Assembly: GCA_031180665.1 (NCBI GenBank) | Contig: JAPSLP010000003.1 | Span: forward strand, 1-64,000 | Length of the DNA stretch: 64,000 bases | Source of the DNA: Cupriavidus sp. | GTDB taxonomy: Bacteria; Pseudomonadota; Gammaproteobacteria; Burkholderiales; Burkholderiaceae | Reading direction: 5' to 3' | Made by a program: the position numbers and the translations under genes | The notes under the pieces: model-generated | The model's input: only the letters and a program-made list of their open reading frames with translations | Told to the model about the DNA's origin: nothing | Databases searched by the model: none | Part shown: in pieces, positions 42,942-50,948 of the stretch | Layout: every line of letters starts with the position of its first letter | How positions within the stretch are numbered: position 1 is the first letter of the stretch

Positions 42942-44915
42942 TTATTCCTTCGCCAACTTCACCGAAGTGGCATCGCCCGTGATGTATCCCACTGCCGCCC
43001 CGAACCGATCCTTGTAATTCGCCCGAACCAGCGGATCCAGCGTCGGCTTGACGATGTCATGCAACGGCGATTCCCAATCCCCCGGATGCTGGAACGAACT
43101 CATGACGTAAGTCCATCCATTGATTTCGTCGACCGCATGCAGCCCGGTCGATTCCGCGCCGGCGGGCGTCGACAATACGCGCGACAGCCTCTTCGTATCG
43201 ATGTTGTACGCCCACAGGAAGTTGTTGACGTGCGTATTGCTGTCCTCGCCAATAAACAACGTACGCAGTTTCTCCGAGTATTTAAGATTGTCCGGCGTGG
43301 CGATCTTGTCCGGATTGGCGAAGTTGCCCAGCGCGTCCTGTTGCTTCAGTTTCCCGCCGCCAAAGTCTTCGGCGATCAGTTCGGGGACGGCGGCCATATC
43401 GACCGGCACCCATTCGCTGTTGATCGGCGCGCCGGTGGTATCCGTCTGGCCGCCGCGCAGGTTCTGCTCGTAGACCGCGCCCGAGTAGGGGCCTTCGACC
43501 TTCACGCCGCCCGAGCCGTTCAGCATCGAGGATTCGATGCGCGACATCGCGATATAGGCCACCTTGTCGCGCGCGTTGATCGTCGTGCCTTCCCACTTGG
43601 TAAAGCCCAGGCTGCCGCCCTTGAGCGCGGCGTAGCGGTGCGTCTCGAGGAAAGCCGCGGCCTTTTCCATGCCGGGCATCAGCTTGACCCACTGGAAGCC
43701 GCCGTTGAACGGGATGCGGGTATAGCTGGCATCGCCCGGATCGGTGGTCTTGACGTCGAAGATGTCGGTGGCCTGGATGCCGCCGCGGACCAGCGCGCGG
43801 ATTTCGTCGCTGGTGGCGTGGCCCAGCGCAATCCAGCTCAGCGTGGCCGAGCCCGGGCCGGTGCCCGACGTTTGATTCCACTTGCCGACGTACAGCGTGC
43901 CGGAGGACAGGTCGCGCGCGCGGTCGGCGATGAACATGAAGGCGCCGCCGTTGGTGGCGTCGTCGCCCATCAGCACGGTGCGCTCGTCGGGCGCGACGCA
44001 GACCAGTTCATGCGAGATGCGGCCCAGGCAGTAGTGCTTGACGATGGAGCCGGTGCCGTCGGGGTTCACCGTGACCTCGGGCAGATGGCCGTAGTCGTAC
44101 GGCGAGGCCGCGGTCGGGTCGCCGAAGGTGTAGGTGCTGAAGCGCTGGAACTGCGTGTTCGACGCGATGGTGAAGGCGTCCGGTTCGTATTCCTCGCTCG
44201 ACAGGTGCGTATTCCACGGCGACAGGCTGGCGCCGCAGGTAATCCACAGCCCGCGCGCCGACGACGTATCGACGTTGTGGTACTTGACCAGCGTCAGCTT
44301 GCCGGTGGCGGGGTCCTGATCGAGCGTGAGGATCGCGATCGGCGAGGGCAGCATGCCGTAGGTCGAGGTGCCGGCCTGGTCGCGCGTGGTGTACTCGAAC
44401 TGCACGACGGCAAACACGGGCTTGCCCTTGACCCCCGGCACGTTGGCGTCCGCCAGCGTCAGCAGCGAGCTGCCGTCGACGCAGTCCGAGAAGAACTGGC
44501 GCTCGCTGCCGGGCACCGAGCGGTCGAGGATCGGCTGGTTATGGATGTCGAAGTAGCCGCCGGCCACCACGGTGCCGCCCTTGCCGTCGGGCACCGTATC
44601 GCCGGTGATGAAGAAGGGCTGATAGGCGAGCTTGTAGGTCTGGCTGCTGCCGTCGCTGAACGAGACCTTCAGCTCGGAGCCGACGGTGGTGGTGGCCATC
44701 GCCGCCGGCGCGGCGAGCGTCGGCGCGCTCATGCCGATGAACTCGGCGGTCGTGAAGGTGGCGGTCGGCGTGCCGGGATTGGGCGCGGTGTCCGCGTCGT
44801 CGTCGCCGCCGCAGCCGGCCAGCAGTGCGGCCGAGGCCGAACCCAGCGGCAGCATCGGCGAGGTGGCAAGGAATTTGAGAATGGTGCGGCGAGATGGATT
44901 CGGTGTTGGCTTCAT
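42942..44915 (-). CDS. PhoX-family (DUF839) phosphatase-like protein, Tat lipoprotein
   Basis: A 657-residue exported protein. The leader has a twin-arginine motif (SRRTILKFLATSPM) and a lipobox LLAGC followed by GGDDD, so it is probably a Tat-exported lipoprotein. Body motifs GTSTYGMLPSPIAILTLDQD, CGASLSPWNTHLSSEEYEPD and YDYGHLPEVTV, with GRISHELVCVAPDERTVLMG and EDSNTHVNNFLWAYN, are those of PhoX/DUF839 beta-propeller phosphatases using Ca and Fe. The open frame runs upstream to 45209 only because it translates a tandem repeat. Catalytic ligands were not checked individually. No pho-type regulator is nearby. Confidence 0.9.
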   Translation of the reverse strand: MKPTPNPSRRTILKFLATSPMLPLGSASAALLAGCGGDDDADTAPNPGTPTATFTTAEFIGMSAPTLAAPAAMATTTVGSELKVSFSDGSSQTYKLAYQPFFITGDTVPDGKGGTVVAGGYFDIHNQPILDRSVPGSERQFFSDCVDGSSLLTLADANVPGVKGKPVFAVVQFEYTTRDQAGTSTYGMLPSPIAILTLDQDPATGKLTLVKYHNVDTSSARGLWITCGASLSPWNTHLSSEEYEPDAFTIASNTQFQRFSTYTFGDPTAASPYDYGHLPEVTVNPDGTGSIVKHYCLGRISHELVCVAPDERTVLMGDDATNGGAFMFIADRARDLSSGTLYVGKWNQTSGTGPGSATLSWIALGHATSDEIRALVRGGIQATDIFDVKTTDPGDASYTRIPFNGGFQWVKLMPGMEKAAAFLETHRYAALKGGSLGFTKWEGTTINARDKVAYIAMSRIESSMLNGSGGVKVEGPYSGAVYEQNLRGGQTDTTGAPINSEWVPVDMAAVPELIAEDFGGGKLKQQDALGNFANPDKIATPDNLKYSEKLRTLFIGEDSNTHVNNFLWAYNIDTKRLSRVLSTPAGAESTGLHAVDEINGWTYVMSSFQHPGDWESPLHDIVKPTLDPLVRANYKDRFGAAVGYITGDATSVKLAKE

Positions 44916-45214
44916 GTTGTTGAAAGCAATCTGAAAGTTCGACGCTGCAAACGACGATGCCCGGCGGGTGGCCGGGCATCGAGTGGGACCGCTCTTCGGA
45001 GCGCAGTCAGGATGGTAGGTAGCCTCGATGACAGTTTTTTGACAGCGGCGGCCGATGCGATTCGGCGCGCTGGACTCGCAGAACCTGCGGAACCCGCGCA
45101 TGCCGGGCAACCTGCGCAACTGGCGCAACCCGCGCAACCCGCGCAACCCGCGCAACTCGCGCAACTCGCGCAACTCGCGCAACTCGCGCAACTCGCGCAA
45201 CTCGCGCAACTCGC
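44916..45214. other. Intergenic region upstream of phoX-like gene
   Basis: 299 bases between the IclR stop and the PhoX-like start. More than a third is the 9-bp tandem repeat (45123-45212); the rest holds the presumed PhoX promoter, in which I recognise no specific box. Confidence 0.5.
45123..45212. repeat. Ten-copy 9-bp tandem repeat GCGCAACYC
   Basis: Three GCGCAACCC and seven GCGCAACTC units, head to tail, with degenerate units before. The array ends two bases before the IclR stop codon. As 9 is divisible by 3 it reads open on both strands (Arg-Glu-Leu repeats on minus). Confidence 0.95.
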
Positions 45215-46081
45215 TCAGCGTGCGTTGACGTCCCGCTCGATGGCGCGCGCCGTGATCAACAGTTGCGGCAGCAATTGCCGCAGCGTTTCCTCGACCGTCC
45301 AGCGCGACGTCGACACCGCGATATTCACCGCGCCGATCGGTTCGCGCTGCCGATTCAGGATCGCCTTGGCGATCGAGATATCGCCGATAAAGGATTCCTG
45401 ATCGTTCAACGCATAGCCGCGCTTGCGTGCGGTCTGCAGGGCCGTGCGCAAATCAGGCAACTCGGTGCGCGTGTGCGGCGTCATCGCGCGGCGCGGCACG
45501 CGGGCAAGCAGCCGCATCGCGTCGTCAATGTCCATTTCGGCAAGGATCGCGCGCCCCGCGGCGGAGCAGTGGATCGGCAGACGCGAGCCGACGTGCAGGT
45601 CGACGCTGACGGCACGGAAGCCCGGAAAGCGCACCACATAGACGATCTCGTCGCCCTCCATCTCCATCAGGTTGACGGTCTCGGCGGTGCGGCGGTTCAG
45701 GTCTTCGAGATGGGGAAGGGCGCGGTCGCGCAGCGAGTCGCTGGACAGCATCGCGTGGCTCAGGTGCAGCACCTTGCCCGACAGCGTAAACGCCCGGGTC
45801 TTCGGGTCCTGCCGCAGATAGCCGAGCGCGGTCAGCGTATGGGTGATGCGTTGCAACGCGCTGCGGCTCAGGGACGCATGCTGGCAGAGCTCGGTTAGCG
45901 CGACCGGACGGCCGATGTCGGCCAGGCACTCGAGCACTTCGAAGGCCTTGCCGATCGAGGCGATATAGAGCGGATTGGCGGACCGGCTGTCACCGTTCCG
46001 CTGGTCGCGGTGGCCGCCGTCGCCGTTTGCCGCTCCCGCGCTCCGGGAGTTCGATGCCCGCACTGCCTTCGCCGTCCCCAT
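45215..46081 (-). CDS. IclR-family transcriptional regulator
   Basis: A 288-residue regulator. After a Gly/Asn/Arg-rich N-terminal tail (about 35 residues) the winged helix reads SIGKAFEVLECLADIGRPVA and SLSRSALQRITHTLTALGYL. The IclR effector domain has RLPIHCSAAGRAILAEM, RKRGYALNDQESFIGD and PIGAVNIAVSTSRWT. It is divergent from the FAD oxidoreductase at 46204 with a 122-bp gap, and probably controls that gene. Confidence 0.93.
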   Translation of the reverse strand: MGTAKAVRASNSRSAGAANGDGGHRDQRNGDSRSANPLYIASIGKAFEVLECLADIGRPVALTELCQHASLSRSALQRITHTLTALGYLRQDPKTRAFTLSGKVLHLSHAMLSSDSLRDRALPHLEDLNRRTAETVNLMEMEGDEIVYVVRFPGFRAVSVDLHVGSRLPIHCSAAGRAILAEMDIDDAMRLLARVPRRAMTPHTRTELPDLRTALQTARKRGYALNDQESFIGDISIAKAILNRQREPIGAVNIAVSTSRWTVEETLRQLLPQLLITARAIERDVNAR

Positions 46082-46203
46082 TCCCCACTTTTCCCAAGGT
46101 GATTCACCGAAGATATCGCATACCGATATCCGCTATTGCGCCCGCGATAGTGAGCCACTTACATTCGAAGCCGTCAAGACATCCACCCATCCACCAGATT
46201 TCC

Positions 46204-47562
46204 ATGGAATATCAGAACACGCCGATCCCTCCGTTCACCTCGTTCCGCCCGCCACGCGTTGCCGTGGTCGGAGCCGGCATCGTCGGGTCGGCGATCGCGT
46301 ACGAGTTGCAGAAGCGCGGGGCCGAGGTCACGCTGATCGACCGCGACGAACCTGGGCAAGCTTGCAGCTACGGCAATTCCGGGGCAATCAGCCCGGGCTC
46401 GGTCGCGCCGCTTGCGATGCCGGGCGTGCTGGCCTCGTTGCCCAGCATACTGCTGGACGAACGCAGTCCGCTGTACCTGCCGCTGTCGTATCTACCGCGC
46501 GCCTTGCCGTGGCTGCTGCGCTTCATCGCTTCGGCCTCGCCACGCCGCGTCGAGCAGGCGGCCGAGCGACTGCATGCCATTCACGTCAACGCGGTGCAGC
46601 GGCATCTGCAGCTGACGCAGGAGATCGGTGCGCCCGAGCTGCTGATGCGGCGCGGGCATCTGCATCTGTATCCCGACGCTGCGGCGCTGGAGAAGGACGC
46701 GACCTCATGGCGTATGCGCAAGGCGTTCGGCTACGACTTCGAGAGGCTGGATCGGGCCGGTATCGAGGCGCTGGAGCCCAATGTCGGCCGCCGCTATCAG
46801 GTCGGCATGTTCTTGCAGGACCACGCGACCATCGTCAATCCCGGTCGCTATGTGCAGGCCATCGTGCGGGCGTTCGAGCAGCGCGGCGGCCAGCGGCGCA
46901 GGACCGAGGTGCGCGCGTTGCGTCGCGCGGATTTCGCGGGCCGGCCGCGCTGGTGCGTGGTCGAGGCCGACGGCCGCGAGGACGAATGCTTCGACGAGAT
47001 CGTGGTGGCTGCAGGCGCGTGGTCGCGCAAGCTGACGGCGCCGCTCGGGCTCGATATTCCGCTGGAAAGCCAGCGCGGGTACCACGTCCAGTTCCGCGAC
47101 GCCGCGCGCACCGTATCGCGCACGGTGGTGCTGGCGGACCGCAAGGTCTTCGTGACGCCAATGGAGGAGGGGCTGCGCGTCGGCGGTACGGTCGAGATCG
47201 GCGGGCTGTCGCGTCCGCCCGATATGCGCCGCGCGGCGATGCTGGAGCGGATCGCGCGCGAGACCTTCGATGGACTGGACGATCCGGCGCCGAGCCGGTG
47301 GATGGGCCATCGGCCCTGCATGCCGGATTCCGTGCCGATGGTCGGGCCGGCGGATGGCCATCCAGGGTTGTGGCTGGCCGTCGGGCACGGCCATCTGGGC
47401 GTGACGGACTCGGTCAATACCGCGCATCGGATTGCCGACCGGATGTTGGGAGAAGGGGCCGTGGCGGAAGGTGACGCGGTCCCGGCGTTCGCGGGAACGA
47501 CGGATTTCATCGCCGAGACATCGTCCGTTGCCGCCCGTGAAGGCGGCGGCCCAGCGTCTTGA
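46204..47562 (+). CDS. FAD-dependent D-amino-acid dehydrogenase-like oxidoreductase
   Basis: A 452-residue DAO-family flavoprotein. The FAD motif is RVAVVGAGIVGSAIAYELQK with the acidic end of strand 2 in TLIDRD; SYGNSGAISPGSVAPLAMPG is characteristic of DadA-type dehydrogenases that oxidise D-amino acids into the quinone pool. The C-terminal GHGHLGVTDSVNTAHRIAD is the final FAD contact. The last about 30 residues (GDAVPAFAGTTDFIAE onward) read like translation of a REP-like repeat and extend past the usual family end. Start at 46204 is chosen; the upstream frame overlaps the IclR gene. Confidence 0.9.
   Translation: MEYQNTPIPPFTSFRPPRVAVVGAGIVGSAIAYELQKRGAEVTLIDRDEPGQACSYGNSGAISPGSVAPLAMPGVLASLPSILLDERSPLYLPLSYLPRALPWLLRFIASASPRRVEQAAERLHAIHVNAVQRHLQLTQEIGAPELLMRRGHLHLYPDAAALEKDATSWRMRKAFGYDFERLDRAGIEALEPNVGRRYQVGMFLQDHATIVNPGRYVQAIVRAFEQRGGQRRRTEVRALRRADFAGRPRWCVVEADGREDECFDEIVVAAGAWSRKLTAPLGLDIPLESQRGYHVQFRDAARTVSRTVVLADRKVFVTPMEEGLRVGGTVEIGGLSRPPDMRRAAMLERIARETFDGLDDPAPSRWMGHRPCMPDSVPMVGPADGHPGLWLAVGHGHLGVTDSVNTAHRIADRMLGEGAVAEGDAVPAFAGTTDFIAETSSVAAREGGGPAS
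47479..47503. repeat. REP-like half element inside the oxidoreductase 3' end
   Basis: GTCCCGGCGTTCGCGGGAAC with CGACGG matches the termini of the elements at 55335 and 58293. It encodes the VPAFAGTT stretch that extends the protein. Confidence 0.55.
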
Positions 47563-47616
47563 TCGCTGAAGATAACCTTCAGCGCCACGGATCAACGCGC
47601 TAGAGGCCGCGCAAAG

Positions 47617-48180
47617 TCAACCCCAGCGGCGCACGCGGCCGGTGTCGATGTGGATGAAGTTCTCGCTGCGGTAGAAGCCGACGCCGCCGGCCTGCAGCGA
47701 CACCGCCGCGTCGCGCAGATCGTCGAGCGCCACGCCGGGCAGGCGGATGTCGATCGCCTTGCCGTCCATATGCAGGCTGTGCTTGGCCACGCCGCCGCCG
47801 CGCGTCTTGCGCAGCCGGGAATTGGTATTGGGGCTGCGATAGCCGGAGATGACCTGGAACGGGTTGTCGCTGCCCAGCACCGTGCGCAGCTGGTACAGCA
47901 CGCCGAACAGCTCGGGATCGATGGTGCCGACGTCGCCCGAATAGTGGTCGCGCAGGAAGCGATTGAGCTTCAGGTGAGCCTGCGGCAGGACCTGTTCGCC
48001 CATCGCGTAGACCAGCGACAGATGCTCGCCGGTATGGGTGTGGTCGAAGGCCAGCGCGCGGGCGCCCGGTACATTGGCCAGCGCCAGCTTTGGCGCCAGG
48101 GCCGTCAGGCCGGCGCTCAGCGCCAGGCCGCCGGTACGTTGCAGGAAGCGGCGCCGTGCCGGATCACGGGAATACGTCAT
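47617..48180 (-). CDS. YcbK-like DUF882/M15-type peptidase, Tat signal
   Basis: A 187-residue exported protein with twin-arginine leader ARRRFLQRTGGLALSAGLTA. The catalytic domain has QVISGYRSPNTNSRLRK, GVAKHSLHMDGKAIDIRLPG and NFIHIDTGRVRRW, giving the His/Asp/His zinc ligands of the M15/DUF882 murein peptidase group. It lies downstream of an L,D-transpeptidase gene on the same strand, the same pairing as ycbB-ycbK in enterobacteria, pointing to peptidoglycan cross-link editing in the periplasm. Confidence 0.92.
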   Translation of the reverse strand: MTYSRDPARRRFLQRTGGLALSAGLTALAPKLALANVPGARALAFDHTHTGEHLSLVYAMGEQVLPQAHLKLNRFLRDHYSGDVGTIDPELFGVLYQLRTVLGSDNPFQVISGYRSPNTNSRLRKTRGGGVAKHSLHMDGKAIDIRLPGVALDDLRDAAVSLQAGGVGFYRSENFIHIDTGRVRRWG

Positions 48181-48226
48181 GATGTGATGTTCTAGCTTGC
48201 TTGGCTCGATGTTGCGTGTTTCAGAA

Positions 48227-48250
48227 GGTCATGAGGTCATGAGGTCAGGA
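48227..48250. repeat. Three-copy 8-bp tandem repeat GGTCATGA
   Basis: GGTCATGA, GGTCATGA, GGTCAGGA head to tail, overlapping the stop codon of the L,D-transpeptidase gene (48245-48247). Confidence 0.85.
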
Positions 48251-49915
48251 GGGCGGGGCGCTGGCCGCGCGATTGGCCGGCGGCGTGGCCCTGACGGCTG
48301 GCGTATGTGAGGCCCGGCGCGCGGCGCGCTGCTGCAGCGCCTGGCCGAGCACTTTATCTTGGCCGTAAATGTCAGCGAGGAAGTATACCCGTCCATCGGC
48401 TCTGGCGACGGCCGTGCCATATGCCAACGTTACCGGCAAGGGATTGATCAGCGAGACCGTGCTGGCCTTGCCGGCGCCCATTGCCTGGCGGATCCGCTCC
48501 TCGCTCCATTCGGGCATGTCCTTGAGCACGAACTTCGCGAGCGCCACCGGATCCTCGACACGGATGCAGCCATGGCTCAGATCGCGCCGGCCGCGCTTGA
48601 ACAATTGCGGCGCCGGTGTGTGGTGCAGATAGATGGCCTGGTTATTGGGGAACACGAATTTGATATCGCCGAGCGCATTCAGCGGTCCGGGCCGCTGGCG
48701 GATGCGCATCTGCCCGTCCAGCACGGCCTGCATATTGGCCGCATTCAGCTGCCTGATGACCTCGTTGCCCGCCACGAACTCGAAGCCCTGGCGCGTGAAG
48801 TAGGCCGGATCGCGCTGCAGCCGCGGAATGATCTCCTTCTGCGCGATCGAGCGCGGCACGTTCCAGTACGGGCTGAACTCGATATAGCGCATGTCCTCCT
48901 TGAACAGCGGCGTGCGCGTGTCTAGCGCCTTGCCGACGATCACCTTCATCTCCAGCCGGATATCGAGCTTGCCCTCGTGGAACTCATAGGCGCGCAGCAT
49001 GAACTCGGGGATATTGACGACGATCATGCGCGAGCCTTCCCCCAGCGGGGTCCAGCGCAGCCGCTCCATCGTCAGCACGATCTGCCGCACGCGCGCCGAC
49101 GGCGGCGTATTGAGCTGGGCCAGCGTGGCAGGGCCGATCACGCCATCGGCGTCGAGGCCATGGCGAGTTTGGAACGACCTGACCGCGGCCACGAGCGGGC
49201 CGGTATAAGTTGCCGGTACCGGTGTGCCCGTCGGCAGATCGCCGAGCGCGGTGAGGCGCTGGGCCAGTGCGGGCAGCCCGTCGTAGTTCTTGCCCTCGGC
49301 CAGCTTGCCTTCGGGCAACGCCGGCAGTGGGTTTTTCCAGTAGGGCTGCGTCGCCAGTGCGCGGTAGCGGGCCAGCGCATCGCGCAAGGTGCCATACAAC
49401 GGGAACGTCGGCGCCGCTTCGCGGATTGCGGCCGGCAGGCGGTTCGCCGCCAACGCCGCGCGCAGATAGCTGTCCGGGTCGAACGGCTTCTCCTCGGCGA
49501 TATTGAAGTTCGCATGGACCTTGCGCGGGTCGACGCGGCCGCGGTGCAGATCGGACAGGTAGCGCTGCATCGCCGCGGTCAGCGCGCCATCGAGGCGATC
49601 GGCTGCCTCGGGCGGCAGCGCCGGCCCGTTGGCGGCCCTGGCAACGGCGTCGCGCAGCATGTTCGCGTCGTAGTCCTCGGCATCCAGGCCGTCGGCCGGT
49701 GCATTGGCCAATGCGGCCACCGCCTGTTGCGCGGCGGGAGTCGGCTTGCCATTGGCGAACCACAGGGGCTGGGCCAGTGCGCCGGTGGCGAAGCCCGCCA
49801 GCAAGGCAATCAGCAAGGCGGTCAGTGCGCCGGTGATCCAGCGCCGGCGGCAGGCGCGGAGAACGGGGAAGGGCGATTGCGGGCCGTGCAGGTGGGACGT
49901 TTCGGCAAAAGTCAT
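48245..49915 (-). CDS. L,D-transpeptidase YcbB-like
   Basis: A 556-residue periplasmic enzyme making 3-3 peptidoglycan cross-links. An N-terminal membrane anchor/signal (WITGALTALLIALLAGFATG) is followed by a scaffold domain, a peptidoglycan-binding repeat (VRSFQTRHGLDADGVIGPAT) and the YkuD catalytic domain with the active Cys in DLSHGCIRVEDP. IEFSPYWNVPRSIAQKEIIP is typical of the YcbB/LdtD branch. It lies 64 bases upstream of the YcbK-like gene. The C-terminal tail after the domain is Ala/Arg/Pro-rich. Confidence 0.95.
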   Translation of the reverse strand: MTFAETSHLHGPQSPFPVLRACRRRWITGALTALLIALLAGFATGALAQPLWFANGKPTPAAQQAVAALANAPADGLDAEDYDANMLRDAVARAANGPALPPEAADRLDGALTAAMQRYLSDLHRGRVDPRKVHANFNIAEEKPFDPDSYLRAALAANRLPAAIREAAPTFPLYGTLRDALARYRALATQPYWKNPLPALPEGKLAEGKNYDGLPALAQRLTALGDLPTGTPVPATYTGPLVAAVRSFQTRHGLDADGVIGPATLAQLNTPPSARVRQIVLTMERLRWTPLGEGSRMIVVNIPEFMLRAYEFHEGKLDIRLEMKVIVGKALDTRTPLFKEDMRYIEFSPYWNVPRSIAQKEIIPRLQRDPAYFTRQGFEFVAGNEVIRQLNAANMQAVLDGQMRIRQRPGPLNALGDIKFVFPNNQAIYLHHTPAPQLFKRGRRDLSHGCIRVEDPVALAKFVLKDMPEWSEERIRQAMGAGKASTVSLINPLPVTLAYGTAVARADGRVYFLADIYGQDKVLGQALQQRAARRASHTPAVRATPPANRAASAPPS

Positions 49916-50015
49916 CGGCGATCCGGAATGGCGTACCAGTCCATATGCTAGCCCAGGATGCCGGGATGCAAGGAATCGTGCACAATGCGCGTTCCCGCTG
50001 ACGAGGCCGTGCCCG

Positions 50016-50189
50016 ATGAAACGATTGCTGATGATGTTGCCGCTGGTTCTTGTGTCGGCCCTTGCGCTGGGCGGCTGCGGCGTGCTTGCCGCCCCTTGCC
50101 GGGTCGCCTCCGCGGGCCTGAAGATCGTGCCGGTGATCGGCGACGTTGCCGCGCTGCCGACCGATGCTTGCGCCGAGGTGATCGACTGA
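50016..50189 (+). CDS. Small lipoprotein, unknown function
   Basis: A 57-residue protein with a lipoprotein signal, MKRLLMMLPLVLVSALALGG then Cys (lipobox ALGGC, Cys21). The short mature part holds APCRVASAGLKIVPVIGDVA and a second Cys near the end (DACAEVID), probably a disulfide with the Cys of APC. Small lipoproteins of this pattern recur in Burkholderiales next to varied genes. It lies divergent from the L,D-transpeptidase gene with a 100-bp gap. Membrane targeting and role are unknown. Confidence 0.75.
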   Translation: MKRLLMMLPLVLVSALALGGCGVLAAPCRVASAGLKIVPVIGDVAALPTDACAEVID

Positions 50190-50288
50190 GGGCGAGGTAG
50201 TCGATCGAGGCCGATGTGACCGACCGAGACGGAGGTGGCCGACTGAGGCCGAGAGCGACGTCGCGGCCGATGCCGCGGCCATAGCGGC
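50190..50288. repeat. Degenerate CGA/CCGA-rich short repeats
   Basis: About 100 bases of imperfect units such as GTCGATCGAGG, GACCGACCGAGA and GGCCGACTGAGG, between the convergent lipoprotein and sctR stops. No terminator is visible. Confidence 0.6.
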
Positions 50289-50948
50289 CTAGCGGTACGA
50301 AAGCACCAAGCCCTGGATCAGCTGCGTCCACCCCTCCAGCATCACGAACAGCAGCAGCTTGAAGGGCACCGAGATCGTGGTCGGCGCGATCATCGACATG
50401 CCCAGCGCCAGTAGGATCGCCGCCACGATCAGGTCGACCACGACGAACACCAGATAGATGATGAAGCCGATCTGGAACGCGCGCGTCAGCTCCGACAGCG
50501 TGAAGCTCGGGATCAGCACCATCATGTCGTCCGGCTGCAGATCGTCGGCGCGGCCCTCCGGCCAGATCCGCTTGGCCGATTGCACGAAGAAGGTGCGGTT
50601 GCGCTCCTCGGTATGCTTGATCAGGAATTCCTTCAGCGGCCCGCTGACCGAGTCGTAGACGGTGACCACATCCCCCACGTTGAACGGCGCATTGCTCTGC
50701 GCGCGGCGCTCGATCGCGTCGAAGGCGTCGGCGCCGATCGGCGCCATGATGTAGGCGGTCAGGATGATCGCGATGCCGTTGAGCACCATATTCGGCGGCA
50801 CCTGCTGCAGCCCCAGCGCGGCGCGCAGCAACCCGAACACGATCACCAGCTTGGTATAGCTCGTCACCATCAGCGCCACGAACGGCGCAATGCCGAACGC
50901 CAGGATGACGGTGAGGATCAGTACCGGGTTGTACAGATTGCCGCTCAT
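50289..50948 (-). CDS. sctR: Type III secretion export-gate protein SctR
   Basis: A 219-residue member of the HrcR/FliP family, part of the export gate in the inner membrane. LILTVILAFGIAPFVALMVT, SYTKLVIVFGLLRAALGLQQ and PPNMVLNGIAIILTAYIM are family hallmarks, as is SFTLSELTRAFQIGFIIYLV near the C-terminus. The start ATG at 50948 overlaps the sctQ stop by four bases (ATGA), so sctQ and sctR are coupled. Two genes transcribed away from the main sct operon. Confidence 0.96.
   Translation of the reverse strand: MSGNLYNPVLILTVILAFGIAPFVALMVTSYTKLVIVFGLLRAALGLQQVPPNMVLNGIAIILTAYIMAPIGADAFDAIERRAQSNAPFNVGDVVTVYDSVSGPLKEFLIKHTEERNRTFFVQSAKRIWPEGRADDLQPDDMMVLIPSFTLSELTRAFQIGFIIYLVFVVVDLIVAAILLALGMSMIAPTTISVPFKLLLFVMLEGWTQLIQGLVLSYR

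Noticed and set aside
44916..45209. N-terminal extension of the PhoX frame with Arg-Glu-Leu repeats
   Set aside because: It is only translation of the 9-bp intergenic repeat and lies upstream of a complete Tat signal.
45123..45212. Possible CRISPR array
   Set aside because: Units are 9 bp and contiguous with no spacers; no cas genes nearby. The same applies to the other tandem repeats.
43059..45401. 780-residue plus-strand open frame antisense to the PhoX-like gene
   Set aside because: It is Arg/His/Gln-rich shadow sequence of a GC-rich gene, with no motif; the minus strand carries a Tat leader and family motifs.
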